Source: Macrocystis pyrifera
Taxonomy: Eukaryota > Sar > Phaeophyceae > Laminariales > Laminariaceae
Reading direction: 5' to 3'
Length of the DNA stretch: 64,000 nucleotides
Assembly: GCA_031763025.1 (NCBI GenBank)
Contig: JASSKH010000010.1
Span: forward strand, 8,883,427 to 8,947,426
The position numbers and the translations under genes were made by a program. This document shows, piece after piece, positions 29,201 to 34,700 of the stretch; within the stretch, counting starts at the first letter, position 1; every line of letters begins with the position of its first letter. Under the pieces are notes generated by a model. That model was not told the DNA's origin, made no database searches, and worked only from the letters and a program-made list of their open reading frames with translations.

Positions 29201-31489
29201 TTTATTACACTTGGGGGGACGGGGATTTTTTTTTTCTCTCCGAAATTTTCGGTTTCATTTTTATTGTCTTTGCGGTGCTGCTGTGCCGTGCTGTGCTTCA
29301 TCTTTCGACATACGAATACAGACATAGAGCATATCGAAAGAAGAAAGGAAGTATCCTACCTGGAGTATGTACGTACGTACGATATGTGAGCGAGCGTAGC
29401 GGAAAACCGCCCGCGACGCGAAGCGTATGTGGCGTCAGAGCTGTTTTTTGTCCTGAATGAATGAAGCATGGCGGCGGGACTCTTGGCATTATCAAGTCGC
29501 CAGTTTGCAATTACAATCAATCATGAAAAAAACTATATTCAATCAAGGACCTCTGTCCGCTTCGCATAATTTGATGTACTTTTCCTTCCTGAGCGAAGCG
29601 CGTTGTATATATGTACGTATTAAACCGTTTTCGTTGTGTGTGTCCTCCTCCTTCCTGTGAAGAAACTCGGCTCCCGAGATTCGTCCCACGGCGAGTTTGC
29701 CATCTTGATTACAGTATGCGGGTATCTCTGTGTCGCAGTTTCTACGACTAAGAATCAGCACGGACTCTGCTGGGTGTCGTGGATGTCAATGGGTGTGTGT
29801 GTGTGTTCTTCACATTAAACCGTTCTTCTACTCGTCGACATCCAGCAAGCCCAGTGTCCGTGCTGATTCTTCACCCTAGAAAGATACGAACTCTGTGGTC
29901 ACAGACTACGACACAGAGATAACACACCGTAATGCATTAATAGCCTACGCAATACCATGCCTTCGCACTACGTGCGGCCGACACAACAAACATACATACG
30001 CCAGCAACCAAAATAGTACGTACGTACGTCGAAACGGATGATGGGTATCATATGATATCGCTTGATTGATGTGATACTGGTCAGGAATGCTATGTATCTG
30101 ATTGGTAAGCCTTCCAACAGATATTTGTTGCAGATGTATGCAAGCCGAGAGCAGTTTGGTTCGGTCGGGGTATTTATTGTCTTAGGGCCTGACAACCGAA
30201 AACGTGGAAAAACAAGCATATAAATATCATACCTGGTACCTGGTAACTGCTGTGCTGTACTTGTACAGCAGCAGCTGTGCAGTGTGAGTATATTAAAATA
30301 CTGATGATAGCAGTGTGTTGCGGAAACTGGTGTGCGTAACGGATGTATCATGAGATACGTTGATCATAAGGTAATGGTACGAGACCTTGGTATTGATGAT
30401 ACTTTTGTTGTTTCCGCCTTTGATAGAAGCGCTTGGTTACATGCATGTGTTTCTCGATTCTCCACCACAGCAGTACAGCAGTAATACAGCGGTATTCAGA
30501 CTCCGACAATCTCTGTGCCGTAGTCTGTGACCACAGAGCTCGTATCTTTCTAGGGTGAAGAGTCAGCACGGACACTGGGCTTGCTGGACAGTGGATGCCG
30601 ACGAGTAGAAGAACGGTTTAATGTGAAGAACACACACACACATGTCATCTTTTCGAGTGTAACGGTACCACATACGGAGCATACAATGGGCAGAACAAGT
30701 GCATGGGGCAGGTGCACTCAGTGAGTTGGCAGATGGCAGAAGCTTCGGCAACGTGGCAATCGTGATTCGTGATGCTCCTCCGCTCCTCCGTGACCCGCTT
30801 ACTTCCATCCCCACTCTGTAAGTGAGATGAAGACTCAAAACACTTATCGACTGCTGTCACGTAATTCAAACTGTATGAGAAACAGGCAGGGGCACTGTGA
30901 TATGATATCACCATCATTACATCAAAAGTCAGTACAGTAGTATGCACCTGGTACAGCAGCAGTGTATATATACGTGCAGGCTTCAGTCTCGCATGGCGCC
31001 GGGCATGCTTGGCAAAGTGGTGAAACAGCGCAAGCCCGTAAGTCGATAGGTCAATGCACCGAGGAAGCTCTGTTGGATGGCTGCCCATAAAACCACGAGC
31101 AATGCGTGCCGTCGAGGACACCAGTTGCACCAGCAGCATCGTCAGCAGCGTGTATGTACGAGCTGCTGAAGTCTAGCACCATACCCTACCCGGTAATTTC
31201 GAGACAAATAACAGCATGCCTGAAGTGTCACACCCACCTTGTAATAGCCTTCATTGTCCACTGCCCCCCTTCTTTGCTGCCCTCCCGCTGCCCCAGGGTT
31301 GAAGCCGTTAAAGTTGAACCGTGCCTCGCCACCGGGGACCGAGCCGAACGTGAAAGACGAGAAGCTCTCGAAAGCTACGGCTTCTTGCCCCCACAAGAAG
31401 AAGCCGACGATGGCAGCTAGTAAAGCTGGGCCTGAGACACACAGGGACAGGGCTCTACTCGCAAGGATGTTGTGGGGATGCTTCGCCAT
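13890..31489 (-). CDS. J-domain (DnaJ/HSP40) co-chaperone gene, five exons recognised, 3' end missing
   Basis: Exons at 31,489-31,238, 20,529-20,401, 18,796-18,671, 15,979-15,809 and 14,202-13,890 join in phase. The first four lengths (252, 129, 126, 171) are multiples of three and each junction is GT-AG. The product of at least 330 residues has an N-terminal hydrophobic segment, a J domain with HPD, a Gly-rich link, and type-I/II DnaJ C-terminal substrate-binding domains I and II. It lacks the CxxCxGxG zinc-finger repeats, so it is closest to class B. J proteins stimulate the ATPase of Hsp70 and deliver clients to it; the hydrophobic N-terminus suggests the ER or another secretory compartment (inference). 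The introns are about 10.7, 1.6, 2.7 and 1.6 kb, full of repeats and partial copies of the gene's own exons. The final exon(s), with the end of domain II and the dimerization tail, were not found. The link between exon 1 and exon 2 across 10.7 kb rests on phase and J-domain continuity. Confidence 0.7.
14525..15268 (-). repeat. 14-bp minisatellite, about 53 units, inside a J-protein intron
   Basis: The unit is GTGTAGCCGTAATA with common variants (TAACC, TAGTC, TAGCA, TATCA, AATGA). The minus-strand unit contains no stop in any frame, and 14 is not a multiple of three. All three minus frames therefore stay open and encode the same 14-residue cycle (YYGYTITATLLRLH) in rotation. The long minus-strand frames of 258, 250 and 101 codons here are produced by the satellite and are not genes. 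Confidence 0.95.
15366..15515 (+). repeat. Degenerate CAT/CAC triplet tract
   Basis: Irregular ATCATC, ACCATG, CACCAC and ATTATC runs. No gene. Confidence 0.8.
15619..15775 (+). repeat. Poly-C and (CCCT)n tract
   Basis: C runs up to about 30 bases are followed by (TCCC)n. The tract lies just 3' of J-protein exon 4, and on the coding strand it is a G-run tract. Confidence 0.9.
15809..15979 (-). CDS. J-protein exon 4: C-terminal domain I
   Basis: 57 codons run from the acceptor CACAACAG (15,987-15,980) to the donor ACG|GTGAGC (15,808). RDVVYEMEVTLEELCRGG is the canonical start of DnaJ substrate-binding domain I (family form 'DV-Y-L-V-LEE-Y-G'). It is followed by SKTVRI and, after a short WSEGAVDGKGRR loop, by ERVAKDIEIGLKSGMHT, matching 'I-V-I-KG-DG'. 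The cysteine-rich zinc domain that would lie in the loop of class A proteins is absent. Two decayed copies of this exon's 5' boundary lie just upstream in the preceding intron. Confidence 0.8.
16220..16440 (-). pseudogene. Two decayed tandem copies of the J-protein exon 4 5' boundary
   Basis: On the coding strand, exon 4 is preceded by CGATCGGCGACGGTCCTGCC and starts CCTGCTCGCATGCGTGACG. Closely similar joined segments recur at about 16,300-16,222 (GATCGCGATGGTCTTGCC ... CCTGCTCGAACGCGCGGCG) and about 16,440-16,340 (CGATCGGCGACGACCCTGCG ... GCCTGAATCCGCGACGTGG). Both copies lose similarity after ~30 exon bases, at GTACCCC, and run into C-rich tracts. They have no intact downstream exon and are pseudo-exons. 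Confidence 0.65.
16455..16555 (+). repeat. Long poly-G and poly-A runs
   Basis: A G run of roughly 26 bases at about 16,455-16,480 and an A run of about 21 at 16,530-16,550. Their true lengths are likely uncertain in the assembly. Confidence 0.85.
17085..17288 (+). repeat. Poly-G/GA tract with two runs of nearly 40 G
   Basis: G runs lie at about 17,129-17,167 and 17,250-17,288, separated by GA-rich sequence. They are strong G-quadruplex candidates. On the J-protein coding strand they are C runs within the intron between exons 3 and 4. Confidence 0.9.
17289..17600 (-). mobile_element. Family D/E copies plus decayed copy of J-protein exon 5 end
   Basis: Read on the minus strand, about 17,600-17,530 matches the 3' part of exon 5 and its donor flank (CGATCGCAATCCTAGGAG, CGAGACAGGAAGGGGATTAAG). 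It then continues as family E (GTGTAGGAGCTGTGCTCCG, GGTCAAATGACTAAAGCAAG) and closes in CCCCTTCCCC plus a long C run at 17,357-17,339. A second, shorter piece (17,336-17,297, GGTCATACGGCTACAGCC) closes toward another C run at 17,288. Confidence 0.5.
17795..18025 (+). mobile_element. Family C element, copy 4
   Basis: The family order is present: GATCTAGATCATTC, GGCAGATATATC, TAGCTCATGCTGTCGGGTGGG, AACCTACATCATCTAACGCA, TTTCCTGGGTTGGAT, CAACGGCAGGTGACGAACT, GATCATCTACAGATC. Confidence 0.7.
18117..18140. repeat. (ACGT)n microsatellite
   Basis: Six tandem TACG units; the sequence is self-complementary. Shorter GTACGTAC runs recur across the window (23,910, 29,370, 30,020, 33,550, 55,625). Confidence 0.9.
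18671..18796 (-). CDS. J-protein exon 3: end of J domain and Gly-rich link
   Basis: The acceptor is GGTCGCAG (18,804-18,797) and the donor is CGGCAG|GTTCAG (18,670). VLSDPEKRQLYDQVGKEGL completes helix IV of the J domain begun in exon 2 (AYE|VLSDPEKR). A run of 17 G follows at 18,737-18,721 on the coding strand. With 17 G the exon ends DGAKQATGRLVSFLLRQ in phase 0, matching exon 4. With 16 G the same bases read MEQSRQQADLFRSFFGR, which looks more like the 'D-F-FFG' G/F region of J proteins but would end out of phase with exon 4. The run may be miscounted, or a small exon may be missing. Confidence 0.7.
18843..19080 (-). mobile_element. Family D poly-C-ended repeat, copy
   Basis: On the minus strand it runs from GCAAGAAAATCCGCCTC at 19,065 through GGATGCAGCTCACCC, TCATGCGACTCGCCC, CTCACGGCGCTTCGCGC and GGTCGGTGAAT to GACTACGGCCATGCATGATA. 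It ends at AAGTACACCCCCGCCCCCCC. Confidence 0.7.
19081..19184 (-). mobile_element. Family D fragments (5'-truncated)
   Basis: Only the 3' part is present: CAATGTAGGGATGCGATG, GGTCATACGACCACGGCC and ATGCATGAGATCGAGTACA. It is followed by CGAGCACTCCCCCCCCCC, so again the copy ends in C. Confidence 0.65.
19185..19450 (-). mobile_element. Family D poly-C-ended repeat, long copy
   Basis: On the minus strand it starts near 19,450 (GCTGTCTCTGGGAGTGGCC). It includes the AATTAACTCGTTGAAGCCG block missing from truncated copies, then the common body, and ends GAATGCACCCCCCC at 19,184. It aligns throughout with 23,445-23,148 and in part with 22,155-22,430. Confidence 0.75.
19612..19716 (+). mobile_element. 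Family A MITE, copy 1
   Basis: It starts ATTACGGGGGACCATAGTA and ends TTTACTATGGCCCTCCGTAG. The interior is ACGGTACACACAAAAACCTA-like, then AACAATATTTGG-like. Confidence 0.85.
19738..19855 (-). mobile_element. Family A MITE, copy 2
   Basis: TIRs TACGGGGGACCATGGTAAAC and TTTACCATGG-GCCCCCCGTAA. The interior is inverted relative to copy 1. It lies 21 bp from copy 1. Confidence 0.85.
19870..19975 (+). mobile_element. Family A MITE, copy 3
   Basis: The left end is degenerate (ACGGAAGACCGTAGTAAATA). The right end is TTTACTATGGCCCCCCGTAA. It is the third member of a head-to-tail and inverted cluster. Confidence 0.85.
20401..20529 (-). CDS. J-protein exon 2: J-domain core with HPD
   Basis: 43 codons run from the acceptor GCACGCAG (20,537-20,530) to the donor GAG|GTGCGC (20,400). 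Exon 1 ends GYYK, and this exon continues ILEVARTADAGAITKAYRKL, AKKKHPDKGGDPEEFKALAE and AYE. HPD is the loop that contacts the Hsp70 ATPase domain, and KAYRKLAKK is the basic helix II. All core J-domain positions are present. The exon starts after a low-complexity intron end rich in A on the plus strand. Confidence 0.85.
21181..21226 (+). repeat. (CTG)n trinucleotide run
   Basis: Interrupted CTG/TTG run; the minus frame gives poly-Ser. It lies within the large first intron of the J-protein gene. Confidence 0.85.
21436..21482 (-). mobile_element. Family A half-element
   Basis: Only the right half is present (GTGTACCGTAGGTCCTATTA, GTGGTCCCCCGTAATAG). A related stub TGGTCCTATTTACTATG with CCCCCAGGTAATAG is at 21,636-21,668. 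Confidence 0.7.
21947..21981 (+). repeat. (CTG)n trinucleotide run
   Basis: About nine CTG units followed by ACTGCTGTTG. The minus frame gives poly-Ser. Confidence 0.85.
22155..22430 (+). mobile_element. Family D poly-C-ended repeat, long copy on plus strand
   Basis: In order: CTCATTGAAGCTGTCATCC, AAGCGGTTCTTAGTAGGATG, GCGACTCGCCGGACACCTCA, CTGGTCGGTGAAAACCCGAC, CCCGGCATTGTAGGGATGCG, AACGGCCATGCATGAGATCG, CGAGTACACCCCCCCCCGCC. This copy shows the sense orientation with the C run at the 3' end. Confidence 0.75.
22613..22695 (-). mobile_element. Family E fragment ending in a C run
   Basis: On the minus strand: GGCTCGGAACGGAATGCG, TGGTCAATGGTCGAACGGC, AAGCAACGAATGAGTACG, then CCCCCCGTCTCCCGTCCCC. 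Confidence 0.6.
22925..23092 (+). repeat. ~20-bp tandem array (ACACGGGTGATAAGATGTA)
   Basis: About eight units with small changes (AACGCAAGGGTGATAAGATG, CACACGGGTAATAATATGCA). The last unit continues ATATACCACACCCCCTG, like the end of family F, so the array appears to be an amplified family F end. Confidence 0.85.
23148..23445 (-). mobile_element. Family D poly-C-ended repeat, long copy
   Basis: On the minus strand it runs from GCTGTCTCTGGAAGTAGCC through TCATTGAGGCTGTCATCC and the full body to GATAATGAGTACC followed by about 18 C. It is the most complete copy together with 19,185-19,450. Confidence 0.8.
24153..24262 (-). mobile_element. Family A MITE, copy 4
   Basis: TIRs CTATTACGGGGGACCATAG and ATATGGTCCCCCGTAATAG are close to perfect. 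Interior TATATAGGTTTTTATGTGTA. Confidence 0.9.
24568..24665 (+). repeat. Family K repeat, copy 2
   Basis: GGGAATATAAGCACCCC, TTTATGGCCGAACGGTGCTT and ACATTTCCGGCGAGGGCGGT align with 4767-4860 and with the minus strand of 25,290-25,400. Confidence 0.4.
25156..25237. mobile_element. Family B palindromic MITE, copy 2
   Basis: Arms GAGGACCGCAGTCCCC and CAGGACTGCGGTC; centre CAAACTTCAAGTAA. Confidence 0.7.
25290..25400 (-). repeat. Family K repeat, copy 3
   Basis: On the minus strand: TGGAAATATAAGGATCAGTT, TGTGAACGATCATTATATTT and TCTGCCAGAGTGGTACAGC. It is embedded in a 177-codon minus-strand open frame with no recognised domain. Confidence 0.4.
25747..25992 (+). CDS. Small open frame with signal-peptide-like start, unrecognised
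   Basis: 81 codons open with MSSTTATAITSGDQ, a hydrophobic core [12 protein letters not shown] and a small-residue site PSGA, resembling a secretory signal. A 53-residue charged tail follows, with YDIPEKYTEATLLHELYSLA and an acidic end. The tail has a plausible amphipathic helix and no low complexity. The poly-Leu comes from a CTG run, which is common here by chance. No homologue is recognised and no flanking splice sites are evident. It lies inside the large J-protein intron on the opposite strand. Confidence 0.2.
   Translation: MSSTTATAITSGDQALLLLLLLYRLVPSGAYDSTCDNARYDIPEKYTEATLLHELYSLARRIRLMPACLKRFDPELNDNND
25993..26705. other. GC-rich stretch with overlapping open frames, unassigned
   Basis: Plus frames (26,126-26,311; 26,315-26,701) and minus frames (26,504-25,989; 26,752-26,219) are all open over long stretches. 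The plus frame 26,315-26,701 is Arg/Lys-rich; the minus frames are Pro/Ser/Arg-rich. The base composition suggests a former coding or exon-like segment, but I could not choose a frame or recognise a domain. Confidence 0.25.
26711..26817 (+). mobile_element. Family A MITE, copy 5
   Basis: TIRs ACTACGGGGGATCATAGTTA and TTTACTATGGCTCCCCGTAA. Interior CGGTACACACAAAAACCTAT. Confidence 0.9.
26990..27680 (+). other. Pyrimidine-rich stretch (purine-rich on the minus strand)
   Basis: The plus strand is strongly C/T-biased for nearly 700 bp, with many TTTCTTTTC and CCTCTCCC runs. This skew keeps frames open on both strands (195 codons plus, 223 minus), giving a Phe/Leu/Ser-rich and a Lys/Arg/Glu-rich translation. 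Neither shows a domain. I read it as strand-asymmetric intron sequence rather than a gene. A similar skew occurs at about 28,560-29,290. Confidence 0.45.
27779..27889 (+). mobile_element. Family A MITE, copy 6
   Basis: TIRs TTATTACGGGGGTCCACAG and TTACTATGGCCCCCCGTAATA. It directly abuts a family B element on its right. Confidence 0.9.
27889..27962. mobile_element. Family B palindromic MITE, copy 3
   Basis: Arms GACAGTCCCGTTTTGGGGAC and GTCCCCCAAAGCGGAACTGC. Confidence 0.75.
28063..28192. mobile_element. Family B palindromic MITEs, copy 4 with a preceding half copy
   Basis: A half element (CCACAAAAACGAGATTGATTGC, 28,079-28,100) is followed by a full palindrome at 28,110-28,192. Its arms are AACCGCAGTCCCGTTTTGGG and CCCCAAAACGGGATTGATTG. 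Confidence 0.75.
28216..28303. mobile_element. Family B palindromic MITE, copy 5
   Basis: Arms CAGTACCGTTTCGGGGACAA and TTGACCCCAAAACTTGACCG. It is the fourth B unit within 420 bp. Confidence 0.7.
28500..29290. other. Mixed stretch, possible small exons, unassigned
   Basis: Two GC-rich islets sit in pyrimidine-rich sequence. One, at about 28,684-28,738, has a G-rich reading HGAAGEPGAIAGVSGCWR and is followed by GTAGAG. The other, about 28,956-29,003, follows GGTACCCAG, reads LSTNIIVELANDGH and ends at GTGAGC. Each has exon-like boundaries, but no family is recognised and they cannot be joined to any gene. Confidence 0.2.
29690..29930. mobile_element. Family H element, inverted-repeat copy
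   Basis: The left half has ATCTCTGTGTCGCAGTTTC, AAGAATCAGCACGGACTC, TGCTGGGTGTCGTGGATGTC and a GT run. The right half carries the same blocks in reverse complement (GACATCCAGCAAGCCCAGTG, CCGTGCTGATTCTTCACC, GACTACGACACAGAGAT). The centre is TGTTCTTCACATTAAACCGT. Confidence 0.7.
30490..30650 (-). mobile_element. Family H element, single-arm copy
   Basis: AATCTCTGTGCCGTAGTCTG, CTTTCTAGGGTGAAGAGTCA, GCACGGACACTGGGCTTGCT, GTAGAAGAACGGTTTAATG and a CA run match one arm of 29,690-29,930. Confidence 0.7.
31238..31489 (-). CDS. J-protein exon 1: start codon, hydrophobic N-terminus, start of J domain
   Basis: 84 codons run from ATG at 31,489-31,487 (context GGCGATGGC) to the donor AAG|GTGGGT (31,237). 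After MAKHPHNILASR, a hydrophobic stretch of about 25 residues (ALSLCVSGPALLAAIVGFFL) acts as a signal peptide or anchor. A Phe/Gly/Ser-rich segment (FNFNGFNPGAAGG) follows, then RRGAVDNEGYYK. DNEGYYK is the normal first-strand lead-in to a J domain ('-YY-ILGV'), and exon 2 begins ILEV in the matching phase. The frame is open upstream, but this ATG is the first that precedes the hydrophobic stretch directly. Confidence 0.7.
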
Positions 31490-31537
31490 CGCCGTCCAGC
31501 GCGTTTGACCGGCATGTATCTCTAGAGGCCCCGTACG

Positions 31538-32076
31538 GTGCTGTGCGGTGGGCAGAGCAGAGAGCTGGAGCCTGTAATACCTCGACGCTACGATATGGTT
31601 GAACAACAAGCAACCAGAAAACGATATTGTACGATTTGCAAGGTTTCGATATTTTTCAGGTGGCGATCTTCCAATAAAATTCGTGGGCGAATTTTTTCGA
31701 TAAAACTATGGGATATTTGGGCACAAAAAATCGCAAAACCACACGCCAAAAAACGAAAAATAGCCGATATTCTCGGAATTTCATTGGAGATTTACAAAAA
31801 CAGCGACTCATTTCGATATTCTTTGCGTCGATATCTATTCATCCGATACCATCGGTATTTTTTTCTAGTTTGCACGCCTCTTACAGCAGCCATCACGAGG
31901 CAAAGCGTCCAAAGTCACTGAACGCAGCAGCAACAGCAGGCAGGCAGGGAGCGCGAGTACACCATATAAGTAGAGAAGCACTGCACCGCGCACTAGCACA
32001 TCACAGCAGCGGCGCACAGCATCCCAGCAGCACGTCACCAGCGTTTGCGCGGGCGGTGATCAACCAGGTCCACGCC
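31538..32076. other. AT-richer flank between J-protein start and BED exon
   Basis: The stretch is divergent between the minus-strand J-protein gene and the plus-strand BED exon. About 31,640-31,870 is AT-rich with CGATATTTTT-type motifs in both orientations and could contain promoter sequence. No core promoter element can be identified with confidence. Confidence 0.3.
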
Positions 32077-32484
32077 ATGCAAAACGTTTCAGATGGGAAG
32101 GGGGACCATGCGAGGGGAGACGGCGTCGGCGACGGCGAAGTCATAGACTTGAGCACCTGCGTCCCCAAAACTTCAGGGCGTTCCTTCGTGTGGACGGAGG
32201 GCCTCTTCATGCTGGACCCTCTGAAGCGCCCCGTGTGCACCTGCTGCGGGCTGAAGGTCGCCGCGGGCAAGGGGTCTTCAAAGAGCATAAGCAACAACAC
32301 CACGAACCTTATCAGCCACTACGAGTCTCGAAGGCTGGACAAAGCGCACGCGACCAAGCTCGAGCAGGCGAGGAAAGCATACGAGCCGAGGGCGTACAAA
32401 GGGAAGGGGTCGCCTGCTCCTCGTGGTCAACAGAGGTCGGATTCGGGAGGAGCAGCGACAAGGTACATCAAGCAGCTGTTTTAG
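32077..32484 (+). CDS. Orphan BED zinc-finger exon related to the hAT gene
   Basis: From ATG (MQNVSDGKGDHARGDG) the frame gives EVIDLSTCVPKTSGRSFVW, then a BED finger. Its ligands are C-x2-C (VCTCCGL), then NNTTNLISHYESRRLDKAH with two His. It is clearly paralogous to exon 1 of the hAT gene (shared: DL-TC-PK-GRSFVW, GLF-LD, NTTNLI-HYESRR-DK-H). The frame stops at 32,484. A donor AAG|GTACAT at 32,463 could end it as an exon. No transposase catalytic exon follows before 36 kb, so this is either a truncated hAT copy or a host BED exon. BED fingers bind DNA. Confidence 0.7.
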   Translation: MQNVSDGKGDHARGDGVGDGEVIDLSTCVPKTSGRSFVWTEGLFMLDPLKRPVCTCCGLKVAAGKGSSKSISNNTTNLISHYESRRLDKAHATKLEQARKAYEPRAYKGKGSPAPRGQQRSDSGGAATRYIKQLF

Positions 32485-32489
32485 TTTAC

Positions 32490-32944
32490 GCGGCATCGCC
32501 GCTGCTGCTCTGTTGTTGTTTTCGTCTCCTCCTTTTCGTGCCGTCGACGCCAATCGTGGGCATTCTATTTGCGTCATCTCTCATATCTTTCAGCTTTAGG
32601 CGTATATCGTATTATATCATATCGTATCATACCTATTAAACTGCTGTAAATAATACCGAGGGCGCGCCGACTGCTGCGAGTCCGCACACGAGAATCAGAT
32701 GTGTCGTCAGATAGTCACAAATGCACGATGAGAACGAGCCGAAAGCAAACCTCTCCGAGATGTTGATTGAGTTGATGGCAACGAACGGCAGCAAGGTCAC
32801 GATTTACCTCGTACATACTGCTCCTGTAGGTTTGCTGTACTGCTGCTTGTTGCTGTAGATCATACATACATACAACCTGACGTGCCGTTATGATATTTGT
32901 GCAAGGTCTCTGTGTATTAATAGTATTAATACTGCTGTATACCA
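32490..32944. other. Non-coding stretch, nothing recognised
   Basis: It follows the orphan BED exon and contains no transposase remnant that I can see. Short ATATCRTA and CTGCTG runs only. Confidence 0.4.
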
Positions 32945-33075
32945 GGTATAGTACAGATCCAACCCAGGATCCTGCAGGTTATACAGCTCCCACCCGGCAA
33001 CATGACCTAGATCGTACAGATCATACAGATCAGGATCTGTCTACGTATCTGCCCTGAAAGATCTAGAGATCCTGT
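32945..33075 (-). mobile_element. Family C element, copy 5 (short)
   Basis: CAGATCCAACCCAGGATCCT, TACAGCTCCCACCCGGCAAC, GATCGTACAGATCATACAG and CTGCCCTGAAAGATCTAG in the reverse family order. Confidence 0.65.
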
Positions 33076-33454
33076 CTATGAGTAGGAATCGACAATTTGT
33101 CCTCGAGGTATGCAAGTTTGCTGCTACACGACTGACTGTCTACAAGCAGTATTGCTTCATTCAGAGAGTACGGGATGATATCAAAGTACTCTTCTTGTGA
33201 ATGAACAGCGTGACGTCAGCCGTCCACGTACGGCAGTCAAGATTTTCCATTAAATGTTTCATTTTATCGCTCATAAAAAACAATATCAGTAGTGACTATT
33301 AGTAGATCCCGAATCGTCGTGGGCACCGGATAGGAACATCCACTAAAAATATACTACGTACGTACTGCTTGTAGTACAAAGCTACTGTTGTACCTGGTAG
33401 TTGTCACGATCGGAAACTGGGAGGTATCCCGGAAACGAAAAGTCAATTACTAGA

Positions 33455-33694
33455 GGGCTGGGCACTGGCACCGTATGCACTCTGGCAGTAGTGATCTACT
33501 GATCGACCTGGCCAGTATATCGCCAGCACCTGGTACCAGTTTTTTTCTTACGTACGTACGCCGAAGATACACTCCATGTTATGGTACAGAAACACCACCA
33601 AATGCGTTTCGGCATACTTTCAAAACCCAGTGGACTGATTGATTTTGACGACAGCAGTATAGTCGCTACCGACTGGGTCAGCCAGTGCCCAGCC
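33455..33694. mobile_element. Family G TIR element, copy 1
   Basis: The ends GGGCTGGGCACTGGC and GCCAGTGCCCAGCC are inverted repeats 240 bp apart. The interior (GACCTGGCCAG, CGCCAG, ATGCGTTT, GATTGATTTTGACGA, CGACTGGGTCAGCCAG) is shared with 62,978-63,223. Short open frames crossing it are artefacts. Confidence 0.8.
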
Positions 33695-34190
33695 ATGTAC
33701 CATAAAAAATATACGTACAACTTTCCAGCTCGGTTTCTCAGCCGACCGCCCGCGAAAAAATCCCACCGCCAGATCCCGAATCGTGGGCACCGGGTAGGAA
33801 TAACGGTGTGTAGGCTGGGAGGCGTCATCCCCATAAGTGAAAAAAGACCGTTTAATCAATCGGATATAATCGTAGCCGGCTGGACAAAACTTTTTACTAC
33901 CGGGAAAATGACCTCACACTACCGTAATTCCAGTCAGTACTGCAAATGTGTCACCACAAACGTGGGTGCAGTTACTTCCTCAGTTGGAAGTTACGATAGG
34001 GTTATACCGAAAATGGGTTCAACCGATTTAGCGCGGTAACGCCTCAAAACCATTGAAACCGCGAGGCATAGTTTCTGTCGCTTCGTATATACCATGTGAG
34101 TTCCAAGCACTCGTGAGCACTCTATTTTTGCCTCAGTTTTCGCACCTTTTCACGGCCAGGATTGCTCCCGCCGGTACACTGCTGCTATAG

Positions 34191-34299
34191 TATTACGGAG
34201 GACCATAGTAACTAGCACCTACGGTACACACAAAAACATACATATTTACCTATTTTTACTAACAATATTTGGTCCCATTTACTATGGTCCCCCGTAATA
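34191..34299 (+). mobile_element. Family A MITE, copy 7
   Basis: TIRs TATTACGGAGGACCATAG and TTACTATGGTCCCCCGTAATA. Interior CGGTACACACAAAAACATAC. Confidence 0.9.
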
Positions 34300-34607
34300 C
34301 CTGGTAGGTGCTCTACCGTGGCATATAGTACTCGGGATGGTATTAAATAGTTCCACGCGATTTTGGAAATTCGAACGTCTACGTTTCACGGTGAGAATGA
34401 ATGTAGGCAACATAACTACTGTATACTATTCCTGGCATTATTATTTATAGTAGGGTTTGGACGCAGAACCATCGACGAACAAATTGATCACAGGGATGCG
34501 AAAATTACGCTGGCCTAACCCTAAATTGCACTGCTGTCTACTTGGCTCACCGCATTACAACGTGGTTTCTATGCTTGTGCCATGGTTCCGTGGCCACCAA
34601 GCTTTCA

Positions 34608-34700
34608 TCTCTCCAGGATTGAAGAATCGGCGCGGACGCTGGGTGTTCTGGATGTCGACGGGTAGACATGACGGTTTAAGCTGAAAATACACACACAGAT
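34608..34700 (+). mobile_element. Family H element, single-arm copy
   Basis: CAGGATTGAAGAATCGGCGC, GGACGCTGGGTGTTCTGGAT, GTCGACGGGTAGACATGACG and GTTTAAGCTGAAAATACAC match the arm of family H. A weaker relative lies at 35,050-35,100. Confidence 0.55.
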
